A stretch of 64,000 bases of DNA, from positions 1-64,000 of the forward strand of contig CAVTBY010000015.1 in the NCBI GenBank assembly GCA_963733085.1. Direction: 5' to 3'. Of the stretch, positions 1-12,100 are shown in pieces. This DNA comes from Desertimonas sp963733085. GTDB taxonomy: Bacteria; Actinomycetota; Acidimicrobiia; Acidimicrobiales; Ilumatobacteraceae. The notes beneath the pieces were generated by a model. It worked only from the letters and a program-made list of their open reading frames with translations, was not told the DNA's origin and made no database searches. The translations under genes and the position numbers were made by a program. The first letter of the stretch is position 1, and each line of letters begins with the position of its first letter.

Positions 1-15
1 CTGACAGCCGACACG

Positions 16-425
16 ACCGATTGGTGTTTCCTGACGATTCGCGGTTCTCCTCGTGTGGGTGTGGCCGTGCGCTGCGTTACGTGGGATGGCTCTAGAAGCG
101 GCGGCTAGTGAAGTCGTGTCGGGCAAGTCTCGACATCACCGTGAACTGTGAGCTGTCGCAGCAGGTTTGTGCTGTTTGCGCTCACAGTTCCGGTGTCGAC
201 GGGGCGAGCGGCGAGATCTGCCGACGCAGCAGGCACGAAATGGTCGTTTCAGTCGGCACTTCGGATTCTTCCCGCGCAAAGCGGCGAGATCTGGCCGCGC
301 AGCGACATCAGTTCCGGCGCGGCGGCTGAAACCTCGCTTTCCAGGGCCAGCGCGCTTGCCAGCGCATCGGTCGACCCACAGGAACCCGAGCAGTCCCCGA
401 TTCGGTCATGACAACACCCATCGGT
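16..425. repeat. split arms of the intergenic palindrome family; no gene in 1-427
   Basis: I see no convincing gene in the first 427 bases. Bases 16-41 read ACCGATTGGTGTTT and on to GATTCG. Bases 398-425 are an imperfect reverse complement ending ACACCCATCGGT, three bases before the stop codon of the minus-strand gene at 428. These arms match the compact palindromes at 3458, 23803, 48452 and 56465, but here about 356 bp separate them. Either something inserted into the palindrome, or two half-copies lie near each other by chance. Confidence 0.5.
143..190. repeat. inverted repeat GAACTGTGAGC / GCTCACAGTTC
   Basis: Perfect 11-bp arms at 143-153 and 180-190 enclose a 26-base spacer within the gene-free left edge. 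It could be a hairpin or a regulator site; no gene start nearby decides between them. Confidence 0.4.
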
Positions 426-427
426 CG

Positions 428-1049
428 CTAGATCGTGAGGTTGCCGGTCGGGTTGCGGACGACGAGCTCGACGGCCTCGGACGCCGTCGTTTCCGGGATG
501 CCGACGGCGACCAGCTGAACCTCGATCAGCTCGGCGTCGTCTCCGGCGTCGATCATCGCTACCGCCAGCGAACGAGCCCGTTGCAGCACCTCGAGGCGGT
601 GGCCGCGCGACGCCTCGAGCCAACGCTCGTGCTCGCGTTGCAGCTCCGTCCGGCAGTCGCGACAGATGGCGCCGGGCGACATCCGGGAGCATCCGCCGCA
701 CGACGTAACCGTCGGATCGCTGATGGGCGAGCCCGAACATCATGCACCGCCCGAACGCCTTGGTGAAGGCGTTCGATGCCCCACGCGAGTAGCTCAACCC
801 GAGGGCTTGGGCCGTCGTCGCCAGGTCGAGTTCGTAGCCATTGGGCTGCTCGTCGAACCCGGTCGCCAGCCGGCGGACCAGCCAGGTCGCCGTCGGGCCC
901 AGCGTGCCGAGCCAGAATCGCTCGACATAGCTCGAACGGGGATCGTGGCCGCGACGGTCGACCACGGGGTCGACCCAGGGCGCGATCCTGACGACGGACG
1001 GGAACGGCGCCGCGGCCGGCGCCGGGATCGGAAAGGTCTCGAGAGTCAA
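428..1049 (-). CDS. conserved actinobacterial hypothetical protein, frameshifted
   Basis: Function unknown. The N-terminal part (VERFWLGTLGPTATWLVRRL, then GYELDLATTAQALGL, then RRMLPDVARRHLSRLP) resembles a small conserved actinobacterial family that I recognise by its pattern only. The reading frame breaks at about 650, after HLSRLP. The continuation ELQREHERWLEASRGHRL is in the next frame and runs to the stop at 428; one surplus G in the CCGGACGG stretch explains this. The TTG start at 1049 is chosen because GGAAGG lies 8 nt before it and no better start is in frame. The gene is divergent from the sirtuin gene, with about 100 bp between. The break is more likely a sequence error than decay, because both halves are well preserved. 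Confidence 0.6.
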
Positions 1050-1148
1050 ATCAGTCGCCTTCCAACAAATGCGGTGTTGGAGGATGTGCGGTCGTTCTCG
1101 TCCCCCTGGGCGCGCGCCGGGAGGCGAAACGGAAGGCAGACTTCGCAG

Positions 1149-1919
1149 ATGGCATCGGACATCGAGCGCGTGGGCGGCTGGCTCGCCTCCGCCGAGCGGG
1201 TGACGGTGCTGACCGGCGCAGGTATCTCGACCGACTCGGGCATACCGGACTTTCGCGGCCCGCAAGGCGTGTGGACAAAGAATCCCACGGCGGAAAAGAC
1301 GTCGACCTTGCAGCACTACCTCGCCGATCCGGAAGTTCGCCGGACGGCGTGGAAGGTGCGGGCCGACGCAGCGCTGTGGTCGGCCCAACCCAACGCCGGA
1401 CACCGGGCGATCGTTGACATCGAAGCGGATGGGAAGCTGCACGCCGTCGTCACCCAGAACATCGACGAGCTGCACCAGAAGGCGGGGAACGATCCAGCAC
1501 TCGTCATCGAGGTTCACGGCACGGCGTGGTGGACTCGTTGCCTGTCCTGCGGCGACCGCCGGCCGATGGCCGAGACGCTGGCGCGGGTACGCGCCGGCGA
1601 GGAGGACCCGCCGTGTGAGGTGTGTGGCGGCATCCTCAAGAGCGACACGATCTCGTTCGGCCAAGCGCTCGTGCCCGAGGTGATCGACAGGGCGATGGCG
1701 GCGTGCCGGGTGTGCGACGTGCTCCTCGCCGTCGGGTCGACGCTGGCTGTGTACCCGGCCGCTGGCGGGGTGCCACTGGCGGCTGCAGCAGGGGCTCGGG
1801 TCGTCATCATCAACGGCGCTGCCACGGAGTTGGACGGGCTCGCCGACGTCGTGCTCCGTGGTTCGATCTCCGAGCTGCTGCCGGCAGTCGTCGATGCATC
1901 GAGAGCAGACGGCCCGTGA
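1149..1919 (+). CDS. Sir2-family NAD-dependent protein deacylase (sirtuin)
   Basis: Sirtuins remove acyl groups from lysines using NAD+, giving nicotinamide and O-acyl-ADP-ribose, and act in the cytoplasm. The 256-aa protein has the whole fold: the NAD-binding GAGIST at residues 23-28 followed by DSGIPDFRG, the TQNIDELHQKAG motif near residue 100, the catalytic histidine in EVHGT, and a zinc site from CLSC and CEVCGG. The ATG at 1149 directly precedes the conserved start of the domain; the longer upstream frame has no sirtuin content. GGAAGG lies about 12 nt before it, a slightly long spacing. The stop overlaps the DUF952 start in a GTGA, so the two are translationally coupled. Confidence 0.93.
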   Translation: MASDIERVGGWLASAERVTVLTGAGISTDSGIPDFRGPQGVWTKNPTAEKTSTLQHYLADPEVRRTAWKVRADAALWSAQPNAGHRAIVDIEADGKLHAVVTQNIDELHQKAGNDPALVIEVHGTAWWTRCLSCGDRRPMAETLARVRAGEEDPPCEVCGGILKSDTISFGQALVPEVIDRAMAACRVCDVLLAVGSTLAVYPAAGGVPLAAAAGARVVIINGAATELDGLADVVLRGSISELLPAVVDASRADGP

Positions 1920-2218
1920 TCTATCACGCCGCGCTCGTCGAGGACTGGGACGCGGCCCAGCGGTCGGGCCGCTACGAGGTATCGACCCGCGGGGCGACGC
2001 TGGCCGCCGTCGGGTTCATCCACGCGTCCTACGAACACCAGCTCGCGGGCGTCGCCAACCGTTTCTACACCGACGTCGACGAGCTCGTCGTGCTGTCGAT
2101 CGATCCGGACGCGGTCGGGGCGCAGGTCGTCGACGAGGCGGATCCGACGGGGGAGCAGTTCCCGCACATCTACGGGCCGTTGCCCGTCGACGCCGTGCTC
2201 GACGCCACGCTGTGGTAG
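1916..2218 (+). CDS. DUF952 family protein
   Basis: A 100-aa protein starting VIYHAALVEDWDAAQRSGRYEVST. The start YHAA...W, the central GFIHASYEHQLAGVANRFY and the late FPHIYGPLPVDAV are the signature of the DUF952 family. These small proteins are often annotated as glutathione S-transferase-like, but their activity is not established. It starts at GTG 1916 inside the sirtuin stop (GTGA), so the two form a coupled pair. The family assignment is firm; the function is unknown. Confidence 0.88.
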   Translation: MIYHAALVEDWDAAQRSGRYEVSTRGATLAAVGFIHASYEHQLAGVANRFYTDVDELVVLSIDPDAVGAQVVDEADPTGEQFPHIYGPLPVDAVLDATLW

Positions 2219-2266
2219 CGCCAAGCGGACGGACGGTGGCAGCTGCCGGAATCCCGACCCGACAGG

Positions 2267-2272
2267 TAGGGT
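2267..2272 (+). promoter_or_regulatory. -10 box TAGGGT of a leaderless gene (moeB)
   Basis: TAGGGT ends 6 nt before the ATG at 2279 and no Shine-Dalgarno sequence is present, so the transcript probably starts at the initiation codon. Confidence 0.5.
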
Positions 2273-2278
2273 TTAGCT

Positions 2279-3448
<1,170 letters not shown>

Positions 3449-3473
3449 AGCGGGGTAACCGATGGGTGTTTAG

Positions 3474-5098
3474 CCTCGATCCACCGATGTGAGGGTTGTG
3501 GCGTCGTTCGTGTATCCACGAGAAAGGCCTCCTGAGTTGGGACAATGACGGTGTTCTACGACGTCGTTGCGACCAACTCGGAGGCACTTCCAGTGACGCC
3601 AGTATCGCACGGGATCGATCGCGTCGAAGCGATCTTCGATGACGACACATTGGTCGCTGATGCCGGCCTGATCGTGCCGGCGACGTTGATGTGTCGTCTC
3701 GGGCTGGGTGGAGTTGATCGACGAGCGGGTGCGGCTCGGCGATCGGGTCGGCGGTGCCCGTCCTGGCCGCAAGGTGTTGACGTTGGTGGCGGCGCTGCTG
3801 CGCGAGGCGAGCCACATCGATCACGTCGACCGGCTGCGTGCTGGAGCAACCGACAAGGTGTTGCCGTTCCGGGTGATGGCTCCTTCGACGTTGGGGACGT
3901 TCTTGCGGGCGTTCACGTTCGGGCATGTCCGCCAGCTCGACGCCGTGATCGCCGAGACAATCCGCCGTGCCTGGGCGCTGGGTGCCGGACCCGGTTCAGC
4001 GCCAGTGACGATCGATTTGGACTCGACGATCTGCGAGGTCTACGGCAAAGCCAAACAAGCTGCCGCCTACGGCTACACCCGCCGGTTCGGCTACCACCCG
4101 CTGGTCGCCACCCGGGCCGACAGCGGCGAGGTGCTGCACGCCCGGCTACGCAACGGTTCGTCCCAGCGCGGCCATCGACGCTTCGTCGAAGAGTTGATCG
4201 CCCGGGTCCGCCGAGCCGGCGCCGACGGGCCATTGACGTTGCGCGCCGATGCCGGCTTCTACAGCTGGGAACTGGTCGACACGTTGAACCGGCTGAACGT
4301 CACCTGGTCGATCACCGTGTCGATGAACACCAGCGTGCGAACCGCGATCACGGCGATCGACGAGGCCGACTGGGTCGACATCGTGTACCCCGACGGCGGC
4401 CAAGCCCAAGTCGCCGACACCACCTACGTCACCGGCGGCTACGACCGCAAACGACCCCAACACCAAGTCCGCCTCGTCGTGCGCCGCACCCGACTCAAAG
4501 ACCCCGACCAAGCCCAACTGTGGCCAGACTGGCGTTACCACGCCTTCATCACCAACCTCGAACACCCCGTCGTCGCCGTCGACCAGTTCCACCGCCAACA
4601 CGCCACCATCGAACTCGCCATCCGTGACCTCAAAGACGGCGCCGGCCTCGAACACTGCCCGTCGGGCCGGTTCTTCGCCAACGCCGCCTGGCTCGGCTGC
4701 GCCGTGCTCGCCCACAACGTCTGCCGCTGGACCGCCCGCCTCGGCGGTGTCCACCCCGACACTCAGCTGACCGTCACCGCCACCATCCGCAACCGGCTGT
4801 TCGGCCTGCCCGGCCGGCTCGTCAACCGCAGCAGACGATCGATCCTGCGTCTCCCCGCCCGATGGCCATGGGCGACCACCTTCCACACCGCGCTGGACCG
4901 GATCCGCGGCCTGCGACTGATCACCTGACATCACAACGCGGACCGGCGCGGCCGCACACCGAACACACGCTGACACAACCACCAACACACGAAACCTGCC
5001 ACAACGCGCCCCGCAACCGGCCAAACGCCCCACCCGCCACCATCCGACACCGACACCCCCCGACCACCCCACCGCCGAAACCGAACGGTGGATCGAGG
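3474..5098 (+). mobile_element. complete IS1380-family insertion sequence, 1625 bp
   Basis: Terminal inverted repeats begin CCTCGATCCACCG at 3474 and end CGGTGGATCGAGG at 5098, with 13 perfect bases at both ends. The flanks carry a 5-bp target duplication TTTAG (3469-3473 and 5099-5103). The element encodes one transposase of the IS1380 DDE family, and its size is usual for that family. About 170 bp between the transposase stop (4928) and the right end hold no gene and are C-rich. The intact ends and exact duplication indicate a recent insertion. Confidence 0.93.
3593..4928 (+). CDS. IS1380-family transposase, frameshifted
   Basis: DDE transposase of about 444 aa once the frame is corrected; it cuts and rejoins the element ends. 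The N-terminal part (VTPVSHGIDRVEAIFDDDTL to ATLMCRLGL) is in one frame. The rest, from ELIDERVRLGDRV onward, is in another; the break at about 3706 is one extra G in CTGGGTGGAG. Catalytic regions are visible: TIDLDSTICEVYGK, LRADAGFYSWELVDTL, and HATIELAIRDLKDG. The GTG at 3593 is chosen because GGAGG lies 8 nt upstream; an ATG at 3545 in the same frame is possible. The protein is otherwise intact and the element ends are perfect, so the break may be a sequence error; if real, the element could not transpose by itself. Confidence 0.88.
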
Positions 5099-5191
5099 TT
5101 TAGGGGACGGAACGGTCCCCTAAACACCCATCGGTCGCAAGAGGGGGGTCGGGTAACGCTCGGGTAACGGGGGGTCACGAGGATGCCGTGA

Positions 5192-8100
5192 GTGTCCAGC
5201 GAGGTGTTCAACATCCCGTCGCTCCGCGGAGAGCTGTACGAGCCTCCGCGTCCGGAGCTCGTCGATGGGCACGAGGACCTCCTCACGATGGTCGACGTCG
5301 GCCCTGCCCGCGACCCGGTCGACGGCCTCGCGGACAACATCGAGCGGCTCCTCGAGATCGTGGAGCCGGTCCTGATCCTGCTGTCGCTCTGTGGGCGGGA
5401 GGCCGTCCGGCTGGCGATCGCAGGCCAGGACACACTCAAGGCGGTACGGGTAACGCTCGCCGAGCCGGTGGAGGTCACCGGTCTGGAGAGCGCCGGCTGG
5501 CCCTCACCGATCACGCTCGGACTGATCAGCGATCCGGTTGTGGTTGGATTCGAGCTGTCGAGCCGCTTCGGGGCGATCCCGTCGACACGCTTCGACGACG
5601 GATGGTTTGTATTCGGTGTCGGCGGAGCTTCGGGGTCGCTCGCCCTCGTCGAACTCCTCGCCCAGGTCAAGTCGGCGATCAATGGGGCCTGTGACGACCT
5701 TCTCGACGACGTCTCCGAGGTGGTGGGCACGCTGTCGTTCTCCGATCTCGTGGCGGCGACCGACCGGTCGACGGGTTTGCTCACGATGTTCGATCCCGAC
5801 GGCTGGCTGATCGAGTCGCTCACCGACGATCAAGTCGACGCCCGAGATCAGGGCGACGGCGATCCGGATGCCGAAGCCCTGGACGCCCTCGGCGATGCTG
5901 CGGTCGACGAATTGATCGGGCCTGACCTCGTGGAGTTTCTTCGCGCCGAACTGCAGCGTGGCGACGACGGAGGATGGGAACCGTTGCGGTCACGGTTCGG
6001 TGAGGATCGCACCTCTCGCCAGATCGTGCGGAGCGGAATGCGGGCGGCTCGTCGCAGGCATCGCGTGGTGGCGCGGAAGAGTCTCCGGCGTGCATTCCGC
6101 TTCGGTCGATCCCGGCGTCTGACCTACACCGAGTTCCTCATCGGCTGCCACATCGAGGAGGTGCTCGACGCCCTCAACCGTCTCGACCGGACCGCAGCGG
6201 TTCCGCGTTGGGAGTTCGAGTTGGGAGTCTTTGGTGAAGCCGGCCAGCACTACGCGATCGCCCGGCTTCCTTCGCCGACGGAGGCCGTTGTCCCGCTCAC
6301 GGCGGCGGTGGTCAATCCTGGCGCGCCCACGAGCACGCTGACGCTGACCTGTCGCCGATGGGGCAGCGACGCCGAGGTGACCGGCGCCGCACCCCTGACT
6401 CTCGAGGACGGCCGGCTCGTCCTGCCGTTCGAGCTGGTTGACGGCCCCCAGGATTGGCCGGTCATGACCATCGAGCCCGATCTGCTTCACGAGGAGATCA
6501 ACGGCACGACTGACGTCCTCCGCATCAGCGGCATCCAGCACGGCGACGTGATCGTCTTGACCGACAGCGCCACGGGCGCGTCCGAGCAGATCGCCGTCGT
6601 CAAGAACTTCTCCCTCAACGACCTGAACCGCCTCCGCGCGCACGGCCACGACCTGGCGATGGCGCCGCCGTTCGGCGACCTCGGGGGTCTCGCCGCGACC
6701 ATCGTCGATGCGGTCGAGTTCCTCCTCTCGGACGGTCCCGACACGGAACAGGACCGCCAGCGGATCAGTCTCATCGGTACGACGACGCAGCCGATCCCGC
6801 CGTCGTCCGACCCGAAGGCCGAGCCGGCGACGCTCGACGTGCCCTCGGCACGGGGCATCGGCACATATCCCTACGACGCGGCGCACCTCCACGTCTGCGT
6901 GCCGCAGGCCCACCCGGACGATCCAGCCCTGGCGGCTCGCGTCGCCACGCTCGAGGCGAGTGCCGCAGCCTCCGTCAACGCGATCGAGGTTCCCGACCAG
7001 CTTCCGCACTCAGCCGATCCAGGATTCCGCGACGCGATCGTCGCGTCCGCGTCGGGTCTCGAGACCGAGCTCGCGCAGATCCTGACCGAAGTCGGCGCGG
7101 TCACGGGCTCGGCGACCGTGTGGCACACCTACGAGGCCGGCCCGGCGTCACGTCCCCCGTACCAGCTGGCCGGTGGCGCGGTATCGCTGTGGCCTGGTGA
7201 CCCGGTGCGCAATGTCGGCGCCGTCCGCGGCGCCACGCCCGTGCTCGTCCTCGTCCAACCGGTCGACGTGAGCGGCGGTGGCATCGAAGAGCTCGACCTG
7301 CACGAGGTGATCACGGCCAATCTCTTCGTCAACCGTCAGGCCCAAGTCGAGTTCTACGTGCCGGAGGGCGCGTCGCAGCTGATCCCCTCGGTGCGCGAGT
7401 CCTTGCAGGTCGCCGACGCCCTCGCCTCGCTGGCCGACGGCGGGGTCGTGCCCACTGGTGTCTTCACCGGCGACCAGCCCAGCGATCCCGTCGACCCCGT
7501 CGACCCTGTCGATCCCGTCGATACGACCGGAACCCGCGGCTCGATTCTGTTCGGCGTCGTCAATGACGCCGGCGAACGGTTGCCCCGTGCCCGCATCCGC
7601 GTGAGCGGGCCCGAAAGCGCCGAGCTTCTGGCCGACATCAACGGCGAGGCCACGCTCGTCGATCAGCCGGCTGGGCCAGGCAGTGCCGAAGTCGCCGGCT
7701 ACCCAGATCACGAGTCTGACACGGCGTCCTACACGATCACCGCGGACACTGAAACCCGCGTCGAGCTGAGGCTCCGACGCAAGTCGCCACCCCCGGGTCT
7801 CCCGCCGCTGCGCGGCCGGATCGCGGAGTCGTCAGGCTTCTTCGTGCGGGATTCGCCTGGACCGACCGGCGGAATCCTCGGAAAGCTCGACTACTCGTTG
7901 CTCGAAGTGGCCGTGCTGGGCGCCCAGGAAGTACCTGCCAAGGGTCCTCCGATCGAAGACCTTTGGTATCGCGTGCGCTTCGATCCCAGCGACTTCTTCA
8001 ACCTCATCGTCCACTACGAGGATTACATAGGCGAGGAGGGACTTGGCGAGGAAGCGCTGGCCGCCCAACAGCGAGTGCTCGACCTCCACCAGGGGGTCAC

Positions 8101-9158
8101 CGCATGGGTCGGTGCCGACGCGTTGTCGACGATCGCGATGCCGTGGGATCACTTCCTCGGTCTGCTCGCCGAGTTCGAGGCCGATTCCGACGAGGACGTC
8201 CTGACCCGGCTGTCCCGGATCCGCCAGATGGGCGAGAACGCCGACGTTCCCGGCAATGACGCTGTTGGAGCCGGTCACGACGTGCCCAACCAGGTGACGC
8301 TGGCCGACCGCTCACCCGACCCCGACCGTTGGTCGATCGTCTATGAGGCGAAGCAGGTGGAGCTCCCGGACGGCGAGATCGTCGACATCCACCACTTTCT
8401 GTTGGGAGTCGACGGTCGGGTCGACGACGGACGACGCAGCGACGACCGCACCGTGCTGGCCGACCTCGACAGCCTCCCTCTCCCCGACTGGGTGCCGACG
8501 CTCCCCGCGGGCATCAAGCTGCCGGTGTCACTGCCGATCGGCGAGAGCTACTCCGCGCTCACCTGGTCGGGCGATGTCGGCGGCGCGGTCTCCGATCTCG
8601 TCCGCCACGAGAGCGACGCGTGGGAGGAGGAGACGGCCCCGAACTCGACGACCGATGTCCTCAACTTCTACTTCCGGACCCGGTCGCCCGACATGGACCT
8701 CCTCGCCGACGTCGACGCCTGGGGCGCCGTCCACCTCCTGCCGACCGGCAACGGAGACGAGCTGCTCACGGTGGACAGCCTCACGGAGCTGGTCACCACG
8801 GTGTACGGACCGGCTGGCCCACTCACGGAGCTGCACACGTTCTCGCGCGAACGCGACGCGCGGCACCGGCGTGAGCGAGATACTGCTCCACTACGGCTTC
8901 ACGAGCACGGAGGAACTCAAACTCCAGTCGGTTCCCGCTGCCGCGATGTTGGAGCAGGTCAAGATCTTCGCGCCGACCTGGTTCACCGTGAAGGCCGCCA
9001 AGGCCGTCGCCAACGGCGAAGTCGGTGAACTCGCCGACTTGGCGCTCGGGCCGACCAACACCCAAAAGAGGCAGCTCAACTCGGTCTCGGAGCAGATGAC
9101 CCCGGTGTTCCTCGACTGGCTCGAGGAACTGGCGACGGCACTCATGGTGATCATCTGA
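5192..9158 (+). CDS. giant protein 1 of an uncharacterised five-gene cluster, frameshifted
   Basis: About 1321 aa, cytoplasmic by appearance: no signal peptide and no membrane helix. I do not recognise the first 700 residues. Near residues 764-778 is a VDPVDPVDPVDP linker. It is followed by a domain like carboxypeptidase-regulatory beta-sandwiches (GSILFGVVNDAGERLPRARI). After that comes an SH3b-like stretch (FFVRDSPGPTGGILGKL, LWYRVRF, AWVGADAL). These are fold impressions, not matches. The frame breaks at about 8855-8865; the C-terminus continues GVSEILLHYGFTSTEELKL and ends LATALMVII at 9158. GTG 5192 has a GAGG 9 nt upstream. It opens the cluster, just after the IS-interrupted palindrome. 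The next gene follows after 16 bp. Confidence 0.75.
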
Positions 9159-9174
9159 TGAACGGAGGTCGACG

Positions 9175-12100
9175 ATGACGGCAGCGGCTACCGGATCGGT
9201 TGCCCGTCTGCTGATGGGTGCCCTCGCACCGCTCGCCGACGCGTTTGCGAGTCCCGCAGCATTCGGCCAGCTCCTCCGCGATCTGGGGCACGAGGGCACG
9301 GTGGAGGCCGCCGCACTGGCCGACTTCGAGCTGACGGCCTCGATCGTCGACCTCGTCGAACAGGGCGAAGAGCTCGTCGCCCGGCTCGACTCGCCCGGCG
9401 ACGGTGCGGTCGAAGTCGCTCAGGTGGTCGCCGACCTCGTCGCGGTGACCAGCGATCTGCTCGGCTTGCTGGGAGACCTCGGCGACGTCGATGGCGGCAG
9501 CCTCGACGCAAGCCTTGATGATCCGGCGATCTGGACCGACTTCGCACGCGAGCTTCCGGGCTATCTGCTGGTCCAGCACCTGGAGTCCGAGGTGCCCCTC
9601 CTCTACGGACTGCTGCGTCTCACCGGTGCGATCACCGAGGTCGACACGAACGACAGCACCCGTGACGTTCTCGACGCCGGCCAACTCGTCGCCGCCGTAG
9701 GCGACCCGATCGCAGCGCTGACGAGCCGGTTCGGGTGGGGTGCGGATTTCGATCACGACGCACTGGTGTCGGACTTGGCGCTCGTCCTCGACGCGATGGG
9801 CGTCGGCGCCCGAACGGCGCCAGTCCGGCGACAGTTCGCCGACCGCTTCTTCGCGCCCGATCAGCTCGACGGGATCGACGCTGCCCGCGAGCTCACCATC
9901 GAACTCTTCAACGGAATGTCCGGGTCGACATTCGTCGACGCCGGATTGTCGCTCGTCCCGATTCCCCACGTGCCGGGTGACGCGGTCAGCGAACTGTTCG
10001 TGACCAATGTGACCGCTGGAGCCACCGCCGCCGAGATCGATCTCGGCAACGGCTGGGTGCTGCGATTGGCTGCCGGGCTCGACGAGACCGGAGCCGTCGG
10101 CGCCCGGCTTGCAACCGTCGGGGTCAGCTTCGAGGAACTGCCAGTCGGCGGCGATGCACGATGGAGTCTGGAGGGGGCGCCGGTCGGTGGCTGGAGTCTG
10201 CTCGGTGGCCTCATCGAGCTGGGCGCCGTCGAACTCGCGCTTCGACTCTCCAGTGCGGGTGGCGATCCCGAAGTGGCCGTCACGCTCGCGGTCCAGGACG
10301 GCAGGGTGATCCTGTCAGCGGGTGAAGGGGATTCCTTCCTTGGGGCCTTGCTCGGCGACAGCCCGATGACCATCGAGATGTCGCCAATCATCGAATGGTC
10401 GTCGAACACCGGCCTGACGCTCGACGGCAGTGTCGGGCTGGCATGCGACATCCCCCTCGCGTTGCGGCTCGGACCGGTGACCATCGACCAACTCCATCTC
10501 GAGGTTGCGGTCGGTGCTGGCGACGTGTCAATCGCGGCGGCCGTGATCGCAGGCGCCGACCTCGGCCCGGTCGCATGCACGGTCGACGGGATCGGCGTCG
10601 GACTCGAACTGGCCGCCGCCACCGATTCCTCCGGCGCGCTCGGCCCGCTCGACGCCAACTTCGTGTTCGTGCCTCCATCCGGGATCGGAGTGGGCGTCGA
10701 CCTCGGTGTCGTGTCCGGCGGCGGCTACCTCGACATCGACGTCGAGGCCGGGTCGTACGACGGGGTCATCGACCTCGAGGTCCTCGGCGTCGGGGTCTGC
10801 GCGGTGGCGATCATCGACACCAAGCTGCCCGACGTCGACGGCTGGTCGATGTTCTTCGCCCTGTTCCTCGACCTGCCCTCGATCCAGCTCGGGTTCGGGT
10901 TCACCCTCGAAGGCGTCGGCGGCGTCGCCGGGATCAACCGGGCGATCGACGTCGACGCTTTGGGGTCGGCGGTGCGTTCCGGTTCGCTCGACACGATTCT
11001 GTTCCCGCCCGACCCGATCGCCGACGCCCCGATCATCATCGAGGAGTTCCGGTCGATCTTCCCGCCGGCCGACGGCAGCTACGTGTTCGGTCCGATCGTC
11101 AAGATCGGCTGGGGCACGCCCCCGTTGATCGAGGCAGAGCTGGGCATCATCATCCAGCTGCCCGACCCGCTCGTGATCGTCGTGCTCGGGTCGGTCAGCG
11201 CGGTCCTGCCGCACAAGGATCTCGAGCTCGTCGCCCTCAACCTCGACGTCGCCGGGGTGATCGACTTCGAGGCCGGGACGCTGGCGATCGACGCCAGCCT
11301 GCACGACTCGCACGTCGTCGGGTTCGCCCTGTCGGGAGACATGGCGCTGCGCGCCGAGTTCGGCAACGCCCAGGCCTTCTTGATGTCGGTCGGCGGGTTC
11401 CATCCGCGCTTCGACCCGCCGGGCGACTTTCCCGACCTGCGGCCGGTGACATTCGGGATCACCGCCGGCTCGGTGCTGCGCATCGACTTCATGTCGTACT
11501 TCGCGCTGACGTCGAACTCGGTGCAGTGCGGTGCGGACTTCACGCTCGACGCCGACGTGATGGGCTTCGGCGTGTACGGCTCGTGTGGCTTCGACGCTCT
11601 TATCCAGTTCTCCCCGTTCATGGTCATCACGTCGGTCGACTTCGAGGTCAGCATCACGGCCGCCGGCGTCGACTTGATGGGCGTGATGCTGTACGCCTCG
11701 GTCGAGGGGCCGAACCGCTGGCACGTCATCGGCACGGCACGGTTCGAGGTGCTCGGGTTCGGCAAGGACATCCGCGTCGACGAGTTGATCGGGTCGAAGG
11801 AGAGCGAGCCGGCTGTCGAGGCCGCCGACGTGCTCATCGAGCTGATCGCGGCACTGGCGACCGACGACGCCTGGCGGGTGATCGAGGCCAACGACTCGGC
11901 GGTGACGTTGCAAGAGATCGACGACCCCGACGCTCCGATGTTTGCGACCCCCGACGCGGTGATCGAGGTTCGCCAGACCCTCGTGCCGCTGGGGATCGAC
12001 ATCGAACAGTTCGGCAACGCCCCGGTCGGCGAGCACTCGACGTTCGAACTGACGGCCGTCGGGCTGGAGCAGTCGGGAACGCTCGATGATTGGTTCGCCC

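Larger units (their letters stand above)
3458..5135. repeat. intergenic palindrome, copy 2, split by the IS element
   Basis: The left arm ACCGATGGGTGTTTAG (3458-3473) begins 9 bases after the moeB stop. The right part, starting GGGACGG and ending AAACACCCATCGGT, is 5104-5135. Removing the IS and one TTTAG duplicate restores a 48-bp palindrome with perfect 21-bp arms and a 6-base loop. Confidence 0.9.

Noticed and set aside
249..1664. One long minus-strand frame across the left hypothetical gene and the sirtuin
   Set aside because: Only the stretch from about 1049 to 650 is conserved; the rest is antisense to the sirtuin or out of frame with the true C-terminus.
3593..4928. Programmed frameshift in the IS transposase
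   Set aside because: IS1380-family transposases are made from one frame, no slippery heptamer is evident, and similar one-base breaks occur in many unrelated genes here.
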